Shown: one piece after another, positions 46,361 to 52,136 of the stretch
How the letters are laid out: every line of letters begins with the position of its first letter
How positions within the stretch are numbered: position 1 is the stretch's first letter
Origin: a virus
IMG/VR virus record: IMGVR_UViG_3300002835_000257
Coordinates: 1 to 53,374 of that record
Reading direction: 5' to 3' (one strand)
Length of the DNA: 53,374 nt
Translations under genes and position numbers: made by a program
Notes under the pieces: model-generated
The model's database searches: none
What the model saw: the letters and a program-made list of their open reading frames with translations, nothing else
What the model was told of the DNA's origin: nothing

Positions 46361-46852
46361 ATGGCAAAGGGTAAAAAAGCTGGCACAACTGCGCCGATTT
46401 GGGACGAGTTCGTTGAAGCGATGCCGATGGTCGATGGGAATCCAAGACCTGATTTGCTGGGCGAAGGCGAAACAATGTGGCAGAACAGGTTTTATGTTGT
46501 ATTCAAAACGCTGTTGATACCTCATCAAGGAGAAGATGGACCTATCCATCTGAGTATCAGACATCAGCAACGCAAGGCTGTTCGAGATTGGCGTCATTTT
46601 CAACGCATCAAGAACGAACTTGCGGGCAAGCAACGAGAAGCAATAGAGATTTTCCCACCTGAAGCCATGTTGGTTGATGGTGCGAATCAGTATCACCTCT
46701 GGGTTTTACCGATGGGAGATACAACGCCATTTACTTGGAAGTCAGGTCGTGCTGTTTCTGGGGAAGAAGGCGGGCAAGAGTTAGAAAGAAAGATGCGGGA
46801 CATGGGATTTGACCCAAAGTCAGCAATTCAAAGACCAAGAGATGAGGAGTAA
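46361..46852 (+). CDS. DUF7694-like phage protein, 163 aa
   Basis: The product contains HLSIRHQQRKAVRDWRHFQR, 'IKNELAGKQREAIEIFPPEAMLVDGANQYHLWVLP', a pattern of actinophage DUF7694-type proteins of unknown function. An RGGTAAAAAA copy encodes part of its start. The start is ATG 46361. Confidence 0.72.
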   Translation: MAKGKKAGTTAPIWDEFVEAMPMVDGNPRPDLLGEGETMWQNRFYVVFKTLLIPHQGEDGPIHLSIRHQQRKAVRDWRHFQRIKNELAGKQREAIEIFPPEAMLVDGANQYHLWVLPMGDTTPFTWKSGRAVSGEEGGQELERKMRDMGFDPKSAIQRPRDEE

Positions 46853-46855
46853 AAA

Positions 46856-47056
46856 TTGAAGAGTCAGCGTCTGGCTGAAGAAGCAGCGAAGATGTATGTG
46901 GAAGGTATGGCTGTTGAGGCTGTAGCAAAGCAACTCGGCGTCGCTTATAGAACAGCGAGAAAAGCCATTAGAGCAGGTGGTATCGAGTTTCGTGACCCAT
47001 CACAGCGTCTAGTGGGTAGAACTCGTCCTGATAGAAGGGTTGTCACCAATGCCTAA
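46856..47056 (+). CDS. HTH protein, 66 aa
   Basis: The product has a resolvase/Myb-like HTH: 'RLAEEAAKMYVEGMAVEAVAKQLGVAYRTARKAIRAGGIEFRD' (about 5-47). The start is TTG after GATGAGGAG. It may be a small DNA-binding regulator. Confidence 0.75.
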   Translation: MKSQRLAEEAAKMYVEGMAVEAVAKQLGVAYRTARKAIRAGGIEFRDPSQRLVGRTRPDRRVVTNA

Positions 47057-47195
47057 GAACATTGTTTGGACAGCATTAGTCTCGGCGCTCGCAAGCGCTG
47101 GTGCGGTGTTGTCTGCGGTATTAAATTCACCAAATTTTGTGATGGCATTTGGTGCAGTAGCAATTTCATCTGCCATCTTGAGTGGAAGAGAGTAA
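47049..47195 (+). CDS. Small two-span membrane protein, 48 aa
   Basis: The product MPKNIVWTALVSALASAGAV... has two hydrophobic segments (about 5-24 and 30-46), like a minimal holin. It overlaps the HTH gene and is 2 bases from the next ATG. Confidence 0.62.
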   Translation: MPKNIVWTALVSALASAGAVLSAVLNSPNFVMAFGAVAISSAILSGRE

Positions 47196-47197
47196 TT

Positions 47198-47593
47198 ATG
47201 TGGTTATTTACTGATACAGGGTTTGTTAGTGCGGTTGTTTCAAAGGAAGACCGAAGCAAGATTTCTGTTCGCGCTCGCGATAAGAAGTCCCTTGAAGGTT
47301 TTGTGAAGATGTTCAAGGTAAAAATTGTGGAGTTACAGCATCGTGACTACGAGTATCGCGTCTACCTCACAAAGGAACAACTGACTCAATGGATTTCAAG
47401 TCGCATCGAGCAGATGGATTACGACAACTTCAAGACTCAGGTGACGAAGACTCGCGGCTATGATTTCGCGGAGCCTCTGCACGGAGTCTGGTATGAGATG
47501 CTCGAAGTGTCTGACAAGCGTAAAAAGACCAAAAAAGGAAGCACTTTAGGTTCACGCTGGTATGACGAAGAATACAGTTTGCCTCAGGCGTAG
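47198..47593 (+). CDS. Conserved MWLFTxxGF-type protein, 131 aa
   Basis: The product begins MWLFTDTGFVSAVVSKEDRS, then ISVRARDKKSLEGF. This is a start found in a widespread uncharacterised bacterial and phage family. The C-terminal half (HGVWYEMLEVSDKRKKTKKG) is basic. Function is unknown. Confidence 0.78.
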   Translation: MWLFTDTGFVSAVVSKEDRSKISVRARDKKSLEGFVKMFKVKIVELQHRDYEYRVYLTKEQLTQWISSRIEQMDYDNFKTQVTKTRGYDFAEPLHGVWYEMLEVSDKRKKTKKGSTLGSRWYDEEYSLPQA

Positions 47594-47608
47594 CGTGCGT
47601 GTCTGTGT

Positions 47609-47639
47609 TTGACAGACCTTCCTGCACGTGTGCTATGGT
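47609..47639 (+). promoter_or_regulatory. TGCAGGAA-family promoter, inverted box
   Basis: TTGACA (47609-47614), inverted box TTCCTGCA (47619-47626) and an extended -10 TGCTATGGT (TATGGT 47634-47639). Confidence 0.68.
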
Positions 47640-47673
47640 TTTAGTGATGAAACGACACCTTAGACAAAACGAA

Positions 47674-47716
47674 GGGCGCCTCAGCCCATTGGTTGCGAGT
47701 AACTAGCAACCTGCCC
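47674..47716 (+). promoter_or_regulatory. Structured leader of the transglycosylase gene
   Basis: GGGC-GCCTCA-GCCC (47675-47688) and GGTTGC/GCAACC (47691-47696 with 47706-47711) can fold in the 100-base leader before 47742. Riboswitch control is possible, since wall hydrolases of actinobacteria often have one, but no known class was recognised. Confidence 0.35.
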
Positions 47717-47741
47717 ATGTCCCCTAACAAAGGAGAAGCAA

Positions 47742-48395
47742 ATGCGAAAGCCCTTATTTCGCCATGCCGAAACTACTACGTTTGGTGTGATAGCAGCAGT
47801 GCTAGCAGGAGCAGTCGTGTGGAGCGCGGCAGCAAATGCAGAAACAGAGAACGAAGAACAGAAACAAATAGTGGCGGCTGAAGTAGCCGCGGCTGAAGAA
47901 GTGCGGTTGTTCCAAGTAGCAACAGCGCGGATTACCCAAACTGCGTCCCGTGACAAGCAGCTTGAAGAGGTAAAAAATCTGAAGACTCAGATACAGCTCG
48001 AACTATTTGAAGACAGAACTGTCCCTCTTGCGCCGCTTGAGCTGAAGAACTTGCTCAAGCTCGTTGGGTTCGAAGGTCAAGGTTTGAAGACAGCATGGGC
48101 TGTTGTGATGACTGAGTCCAATGGTCGCCCTAAAGCCCATAACTCGAATACCCGAACTGGAGACAATTCTTACGGGTTGTTCCAAATCAACATGATAGGA
48201 GCACTTGGAGACGCTCGTCTTGAGAAGTTTGAACTCAAGAAGAACGAAGAGTTGCTTGACCCTGTGACTAATGCAGAGATTGCATTTCACATGAGTGCTA
48301 AAGGAACTGACTTCTCGGCTTGGAAAGTCCAAGGGTATAATCAGGGTAGTGAAAGATTTGAATCTTTCCTTGCTGAATACCCAACCAAAGGATAG
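47742..48395 (+). CDS. Membrane-anchored or secreted lytic transglycosylase (SLT fold)
   Basis: The 217-residue product has a signal anchor (about 12-32, FGVIAAVLAGAVVWSAAANA) and a Glu-rich coiled region. A lysozyme-like domain follows, with the catalytic Glu in 'TAWAVVMTESNGRP' and GDNSYGLFQINMIG as the second SLT motif. It would cleave peptidoglycan glycan strands. It pairs with the peptidoglycan-binding protein 2 bases downstream. The ATG follows AAAGGAGAAGC. Confidence 0.88.
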   Translation: MRKPLFRHAETTTFGVIAAVLAGAVVWSAAANAETENEEQKQIVAAEVAAAEEVRLFQVATARITQTASRDKQLEEVKNLKTQIQLELFEDRTVPLAPLELKNLLKLVGFEGQGLKTAWAVVMTESNGRPKAHNSNTRTGDNSYGLFQINMIGALGDARLEKFELKKNEELLDPVTNAEIAFHMSAKGTDFSAWKVQGYNQGSERFESFLAEYPTKG

Positions 48396-48397
48396 TT

Positions 48398-48895
48398 ATG
48401 AGCCAAGAACCAGAGCGTTTGTATAACTTAGAGGAGCCTATTGTTCCTGCGGTTGAGCCTGTTGCGCTCGCCGTTGAGCCTGAGACTCTGCCTGTAGTAA
48501 TGGCTGAGCCTAAGACTCCTGTAGTTGAAGAAGTAAAGCCTGAAGTGATTGCTGTAGTTGAAGAAGACGCAGCAGCTGAGAAGAAGAGCAAGGGTAAAAA
48601 AATTACGCCTCAAGCTGTTTCAACTCAGATCGCCGATGGCTCTGCGGTCTATTTGTCGAAGATCGTTTTTGAATCCCTCTATGCGAAGAACAGTAACTCT
48701 GTTGCTCTTCTTCAGTCTCGCCTAGTTGAACTAGGTTATGTCTCTGCTGGAGATGACAAGCAAGGTTGGATTAGTGCAGGAACTGCTAAAGCCCTTGAAG
48801 ATTTTAAGGCTGACAATGCGGTGACTCATAGCCTCTACTCCCAAGAGATGATTGAGGCAGTATTCGCTGGGACATCTGTAAAAGTCCTACCATAG
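48398..48895 (+). CDS. Peptidoglycan-binding domain protein
   Basis: The 165-residue product has a Glu/Pro/Val-rich N-terminal half (VEPETLPVVMAEPKTPVVEE) and a C-terminal PG_binding_1-like domain ('SVALLQSRLVELGYVSAGDDKQGWISAGTAKALEDFKADN', about 100-145). There is no signal peptide. It may target the adjacent transglycosylase or be virion-associated. Confidence 0.8.
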   Translation: MSQEPERLYNLEEPIVPAVEPVALAVEPETLPVVMAEPKTPVVEEVKPEVIAVVEEDAAAEKKSKGKKITPQAVSTQIADGSAVYLSKIVFESLYAKNSNSVALLQSRLVELGYVSAGDDKQGWISAGTAKALEDFKADNAVTHSLYSQEMIEAVFAGTSVKVLP

Positions 48896-48908
48896 TCGTA
48901 AAAGAAAG

Positions 48909-48941
48909 AACCCCGCCTCTTTGGGCGGGGTTTTTCTTTTT
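48909..48941. terminator. Terminator AACCCCGCC/GGCGGGGTT, bidirectional type
   Basis: A 9-bp stem (48909-48917 with 48924-48932) has T-runs on both strands, between convergent genes. Confidence 0.9.
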
Positions 48942-48946
48942 AATCC

Positions 48947-49180
48947 TTATTCGACATTTCTTTCAATGTCTCTAGTTGCTCCACAAGTTGGACACTTCCA
49001 CTCGTAGTATTCGGTGTCGTGTGACAATTCGATTTCAACCTCTGCCTCTACATCTTCAACCTCGAACATTTTGCAGTCTTCGTTGTAGCAAGCCTCTGCA
49101 CGGACATCACTCCACTCGTGTTGAGCCCCTGCGATTTGGTATTCGTTTCCTGTAACACCTTCTGGGTAGTAGCCTGACAT
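48947..49180 (-). CDS. Zinc-ribbon protein, 77 aa
   Basis: The product is acidic in the middle and ends YYEWKCPTCGATRDIERNVE, with an earlier pair ACYNEDC that could complete a zinc site. It has a TGCAGGAA promoter and an ACGACGAAAGGA leader (49187-49198, minus strand). Confidence 0.75.
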   Translation of the reverse strand: MSGYYPEGVTGNEYQIAGAQHEWSDVRAEACYNEDCKMFEVEDVEAEVEIELSHDTEYYEWKCPTCGATRDIERNVE

Positions 49181-49213
49181 TTGTTTTCCTTTCGTCGTTT
49201 GCCTCTAAGTAGA

Positions 49214-49241
49214 ACAATAACACCTTCCTGCACTTTTGCAA
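49214..49241 (-). promoter_or_regulatory. TGCAGGAA-family promoter, minus strand
   Basis: TTGCAA (49241-49236), TGCAGGAA (49232-49225) and TATTGT (49219-49214) with 16 bases spacing. Confidence 0.72.
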
Positions 49242-49251
49242 GTCTATTCGG

Positions 49252-49277
49252 TGTTTATTACATCACATTTTGATAAC
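49252..49277. repeat. Upstream promoter repeat, copy A
   Basis: TGTTTATTACATCACATTTT then G-A-TAAC. It is identical over the first 21 bases to copy B and lies just upstream of the -35 of the minus-strand promoter. Confidence 0.75.
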
Positions 49278-49278
49278 G

Positions 49279-49313
49279 AAAAAACCCCCCTGGTGAACTA
49301 AGCCAGAGGGGTC
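49279..49313 (-). terminator. Terminator of the 49326-49861 unit
   Basis: ACCCC-C-CTGG pairs with CCAG-A-GGGGT, followed on the minus strand by TTTTTT. Confidence 0.78.
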
Positions 49314-49325
49314 TTTCCCTAGATA

Positions 49326-49652
49326 CTAGGAGGCAACCAGTATCTTGCGGACTCGTTGTGCGGTGTCGTCGCCCAGAGGAAGGGTTTCACCCTCTTCCCC
49401 TGTGCCACCAGTGAGAACGACATCACCAACGACGAAATCTGAACCAACCCAGAAAGTCTTGTCCCAGAGTTTCTGTGCGGTTGTGTTGTGCGGTAGCCCT
49501 ACAAGTTTGCCTTCCTCGTTGAGCCACATAGTCAAGTCTTCTGCTAGGTCAATAGCCTGAACCCAGCCACCTACTGCGGACTGTAAGTCCTGAAGAGTAA
49601 TGCCGTCAAGCTCCTTGACTTCACCTGTTGCGGTTAGAACTAGAGCCTTCAT
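49326..49652 (-). CDS. Hypothetical protein, 108 aa
   Basis: The product (MKALVLTATGEVKELDGITL...) resembles small phage proteins with a beta-alpha start and a middle 'LNEEGKLVGLPHNTTAQKLWD' segment of the DUF3846 kind, tentative. It shares 1 base with the upstream gene. Confidence 0.72.
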   Translation of the reverse strand: MKALVLTATGEVKELDGITLQDLQSAVGGWVQAIDLAEDLTMWLNEEGKLVGLPHNTTAQKLWDKTFWVGSDFVVGDVVLTGGTGEEGETLPLGDDTAQRVRKILVAS

Positions 49653-49861
49653 TAGGCAGCCCTTCCCCAGATAATGTCCTGCACTTCTTCATCTGTCATA
49701 GTGCGGTAAGTCATTGCGGTGCCTGTGTGTGTCTGCTCGTATACGGTGAACTCTGTAATGTAGCGAGAGCCTGTAAATAACTCACGCACCTTCTTGATAG
49801 TGTCCACGTGGAAGTTGTATTGCGCTCCACCTGCGGTGATTGAAATTCCGTATGTCTTCAT
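49652..49861 (-). CDS. Hypothetical protein, 69 aa
   Basis: The product (MKTYGISITAGGAQYNFHVD...) is a small beta-rich protein without recognised family. It has its own TGCAGGAA promoter and a purine-rich leader. Confidence 0.7.
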   Translation of the reverse strand: MKTYGISITAGGAQYNFHVDTIKKVRELFTGSRYITEFTVYEQTHTGTAMTYRTMTDEEVQDIIWGRAA

Positions 49862-49914
49862 TTTGTGCCTCTTTCGTTTTGTCGTTTATGCGGTGAGCCT
49901 CTCACCACACGCTT

Positions 49915-49942
49915 AATCTAGCACCTTCCTGCACTATGTCAA
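49915..49942 (-). promoter_or_regulatory. TGCAGGAA-family promoter, minus strand
   Basis: TTGACA (49942-49937), TGCAGGAA (49933-49926) and TAGATT (49920-49915), 16-base spacer. Confidence 0.78.
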
Positions 49943-49952
49943 GTCCATTTAC

Positions 49953-49978
49953 TGTTTATTACATCACATTTTGGTAAC
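49953..49978. repeat. Upstream promoter repeat, copy B
   Basis: It matches copy A (49252-49277) at 25 of 26 positions and sits at the same place relative to its promoter. Confidence 0.75.
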
Positions 49979-50572
49979 AAGTTTCTAGCAGTCTCATAGC
50001 CATAGTGCTAGCCCTGACATCACAATAACTCCCCAGATTGTAGGCAGTCGCCAGGTGCTAGGCAGCCTGGCTGCCAGGTCAAACTTTGACAAGTTGTTTT
50101 GACCTGTCATCAACTTATTTGCTACTCGTCAGTAACCAGCTGACCAGTCTGACTATCAACAACTGAACAACATAGCCAGCCCAACCAAGATTGCTAGTAG
50201 CCCAGACCATCAACAACCTAACAACTTCTTAGCCTCAACAAGTCAAGCCCACCTAGACAAGCAAGAGCAAGCCTGACAACAAGTAAAAGCAAGCCTTGAC
50301 CTAACATCTCAACATTGTTTAGCCCCCTAGACCAGAGGCAAAAGAAAAAAGATGCACGAACATTGCCTTGCCTTTCCTACACCTACCCCCCTGCCTCAAG
50401 AAAAAAATAAAAAGCACATAGGCATTAACCAGAGAACAAGAAAAAGTTTTTGAAAAGAAAAAAGCCAGGGCCAGCAAAAAAAGCCCGGAACGATTTGGCG
50501 AAAGGCCAAATAATAGCAGAGCCGTCTGACAGGCCAAAAGTAAAAAACGTTAAGGTTCATAAAATCGCTGCT
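49979..50572. other. Gene-free CA-rich interval before the structural module
   Basis: No gene is supported in about 600 bases. It holds a dyad GGCAGCC-T-GGCTGCC (50061-50075), a hairpin AGGTCAAA/TTTGACCT (50076-50083 with 50098-50105) and a long stretch of CAACAA/AGCC-rich sequence with few stops avoided. It could be a packaging, origin or regulatory region. Confidence 0.55.
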
Positions 50573-50621
50573 GCCGTACAATGTATTGGCTCCGTACGGC
50601 ACCTCTAAAATCCTGTACACT
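50573..50621 (+). promoter_or_regulatory. Leaderless promoter with GCCGTAC/GTACGGC dyad
   Basis: TACACT (50616-50621) lies 6 bases before the ATG at 50628. The inverted repeat GCCGTAC (50573-50579) / GTACGGC (50594-50600) covers the -35 area, as an operator would. Confidence 0.5.
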
Positions 50622-50627
50622 ATAGAA

Positions 50628-51122
50628 ATGAAAATCCCTCACCTCTCAGCAGATGAAGTGGCTTTTATCAATTCCTTAGATAAAGCTTCCGCTGAGTCGC
50701 GCCTTCGCGCTTTGTGGGAAGCAGGTTGGTCTCTACAAGCTCTTGGCTCTTCTTTGGAACCTGCCAAGCCAAAGACAACCATCCACTTCTGGGTACGTCG
50801 TGCTGAGATTGTTGAGCAGCACAGACCAGTGCCTTCTCCACCACCCCGCTCCTTCACTGTCTCTACCCCTGTAAAGACAGCGCCCCGTTTGAGGACCATT
50901 TCTCCGGGCGTCCCTCCCAATGTAAAAGACCAACTACGAGAGCTTTCTGACCAAGCAAAGCGTTATAGAGCAAGGACCCCAGATAACCACCCAGTATCTG
51001 TAGCCAATCAGCAGTTGACTACGATGGTGAAGACCCTCTACACCTTGGGTGTACCTACCCAAGCGTTGGCAGAGGCCGCTGGAGTCTCCTACCGAGCCAT
51101 GGCTCGAAGGATTGCTAAGTGA
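50628..51122 (+). CDS. HTH DNA-binding protein, 164 aa
   Basis: The product has an N-terminal HTH-like region (SRLRALWEAGWSLQALGSSL), a Pro-rich linker and a C-terminal HTH ('TLYTLGVPTQALAEAAGVSYRAMARRIAK', about 135-164). Paired HTHs suggest a regulator, perhaps of the late genes that follow, or a terminase-like DNA binder. The ATG 50628 is chosen for its leaderless -10 box. Confidence 0.72.
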   Translation: MKIPHLSADEVAFINSLDKASAESRLRALWEAGWSLQALGSSLEPAKPKTTIHFWVRRAEIVEQHRPVPSPPPRSFTVSTPVKTAPRLRTISPGVPPNVKDQLRELSDQAKRYRARTPDNHPVSVANQQLTTMVKTLYTLGVPTQALAEAAGVSYRAMARRIAK

Positions 51123-51460
51123 ATACCGTTTTTAAGAATAAGACAGGCTCATACGCCCCTGAGGAGTTGGCTGTGGTTGTTTGGTCCAACCCAAAGATAA
51201 AAAACGGCAGAGGTAAGCAAGTCAGAGCTTTAGAGACTATGACTACCGATGATTCAACCCTGCCTATGGTTTTTCCAATTACACTATTAAAAAAGAGACG
51301 AGAGTGGAAGAATGCCACCTTCGTTAATTCATCCAATGATGTCTTTACTCTCCTACCCAAAAGTCATAGAAGCGTCCCTTTGATTATTCCTATGACTATA
51401 GCCAAACAGGCTCTCGGTTGGGACAATTTCTACATCCCTACCGAATACACAGAGGAATAA
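51119..51460 (+). CDS. Hypothetical protein, 113 aa
   Basis: The basic product (MNTVFKNKTGSYAPEELAVV...) starts at GTG overlapping the HTH stop (GTGA) and ends overlapping the next ATG. No family was recognised. Confidence 0.7.
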   Translation: MNTVFKNKTGSYAPEELAVVVWSNPKIKNGRGKQVRALETMTTDDSTLPMVFPITLLKKRREWKNATFVNSSNDVFTLLPKSHRSVPLIIPMTIAKQALGWDNFYIPTEYTEE

Positions 51461-51831
51461 TGAGAAAGCAACTAGACGTATTTCCAGCCATTGTAAAAGT
51501 CATTTCTCCGGGCTCTCTTTCCGATCTTAGCCTCGCCAATGTCACAGGGGATTTACCTCAAGGGACAAGGAAGTTGGATAGGTGTCGGGTGGCAATTGTC
51601 AATGACACGATTCTGATTGCTGTTGACTCCCCAGAAGGTCCCAAGCTGGTCTTCCGTGAGAAGGTTGTTGAGATGATTAACGAGAAGGGTCTAGACCGCG
51701 TAAAGACAGAATCAGGCAAGATGCTTGCCTTTGTGAAGGACACCAACTGCGGCTGTGGCTCTCGCCTAAGAAGCTGGAACCCATTTGGCAATGTCGTCTC
51801 ATCAACGGAGGACCCAAATGGCTTGGTTTGA
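51460..51831 (+). CDS. Hypothetical protein, 123 aa
   Basis: The product has a beta-rich body ('RCRVAIVNDTILIAVDSPEGPKLVFREKV') and a C-terminal NCGCGSRLRSWNPFG motif. It lies just ahead of the DUF1360 and portal genes, where such proteins are common in actinophages. The start overlaps the previous stop. Confidence 0.72.
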   Translation: MRKQLDVFPAIVKVISPGSLSDLSLANVTGDLPQGTRKLDRCRVAIVNDTILIAVDSPEGPKLVFREKVVEMINEKGLDRVKTESGKMLAFVKDTNCGCGSRLRSWNPFGNVVSSTEDPNGLV

Positions 51832-52102
51832 GTTCGCCATCCTCGCTCTGGCAACCTATCGCATCACCAGACTAATAACGCGAGACGTTATTACCGAATC
51901 AATCCGAAACCGAGTGTGGAAGAAGTACCCTCCAGAGTCCTCAAAGCTTGGGTACTTGTTTACTTGTGAGTGGTGTATGTCAATTTGGACAGCATCACTT
52001 CTCTACGGATGCTTTATCATTACATCAGTAACTGTTATTGTTGTCGTGCCATTCGCACTATCAGCCGTAGCAGGTCTGTTGACTGCGTATGAGGACAAAT
52101 AA
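51818..52102 (+). CDS. DUF1360 membrane protein
   Basis: The 94-residue product matches DUF1360: ILALATYRITRLITRDVITE, 'LGYLFTCEWCMSIWTASLLYG', then a membrane hairpin. It has two or three spans and a C-x-x-C pair. In phages these genes often sit beside terminase and portal genes. Role is unknown. Confidence 0.88.
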   Translation: MAWFEFAILALATYRITRLITRDVITESIRNRVWKKYPPESSKLGYLFTCEWCMSIWTASLLYGCFIITSVTVIVVVPFALSAVAGLLTAYEDK

Positions 52103-52136
52103 TCTCGTGCTCCGTAACAAAGTGAAGGGTTAGACA

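Larger units (their letters stand above)
31571..48601. repeat. Dispersed RGGTAAAAA motif family, about 24 copies
   Basis: (A/G)GGTAAAAA(T/A/G) starts on the plus strand at 31571, 32139, 33439, 34809, 34969, 35088, 36735, 36792, 36861, 37158, 41518, 41653, 41968, 42228, 43352, 44297, 44544, 45414, 46369, 47316, 47968 and 48592. On the minus strand it lies at 32485-32494 and 33351-33360. About half are inside genes, in two different reading frames, so the conserved unit is DNA or RNA rather than protein. None was found in 1-31.5 kb or after 48.6 kb, and none in 37.2-41.5 kb. A few copies abut start codons (41526, 44305). Confidence 0.85.

Noticed and set aside
47640-47741. c-di-AMP (ydaO) riboswitch before the transglycosylase gene
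   Set aside because: The gene context fits, but I could not align the leader to the ydaO consensus; kept only as a structured leader.
48398-48591. Minus-strand Ser/Thr-rich frame opposite the peptidoglycan-binding protein
   Set aside because: Its composition is the antisense of the Glu/Pro/Val repeats on the plus strand.
50907-51525. Further copies of the 22-bp element (CTCCGGGC near 50907 and 51506)
   Set aside because: Only the CCGGGC core matches, the orientation does not face a start codon, and both lie inside coding sequence.
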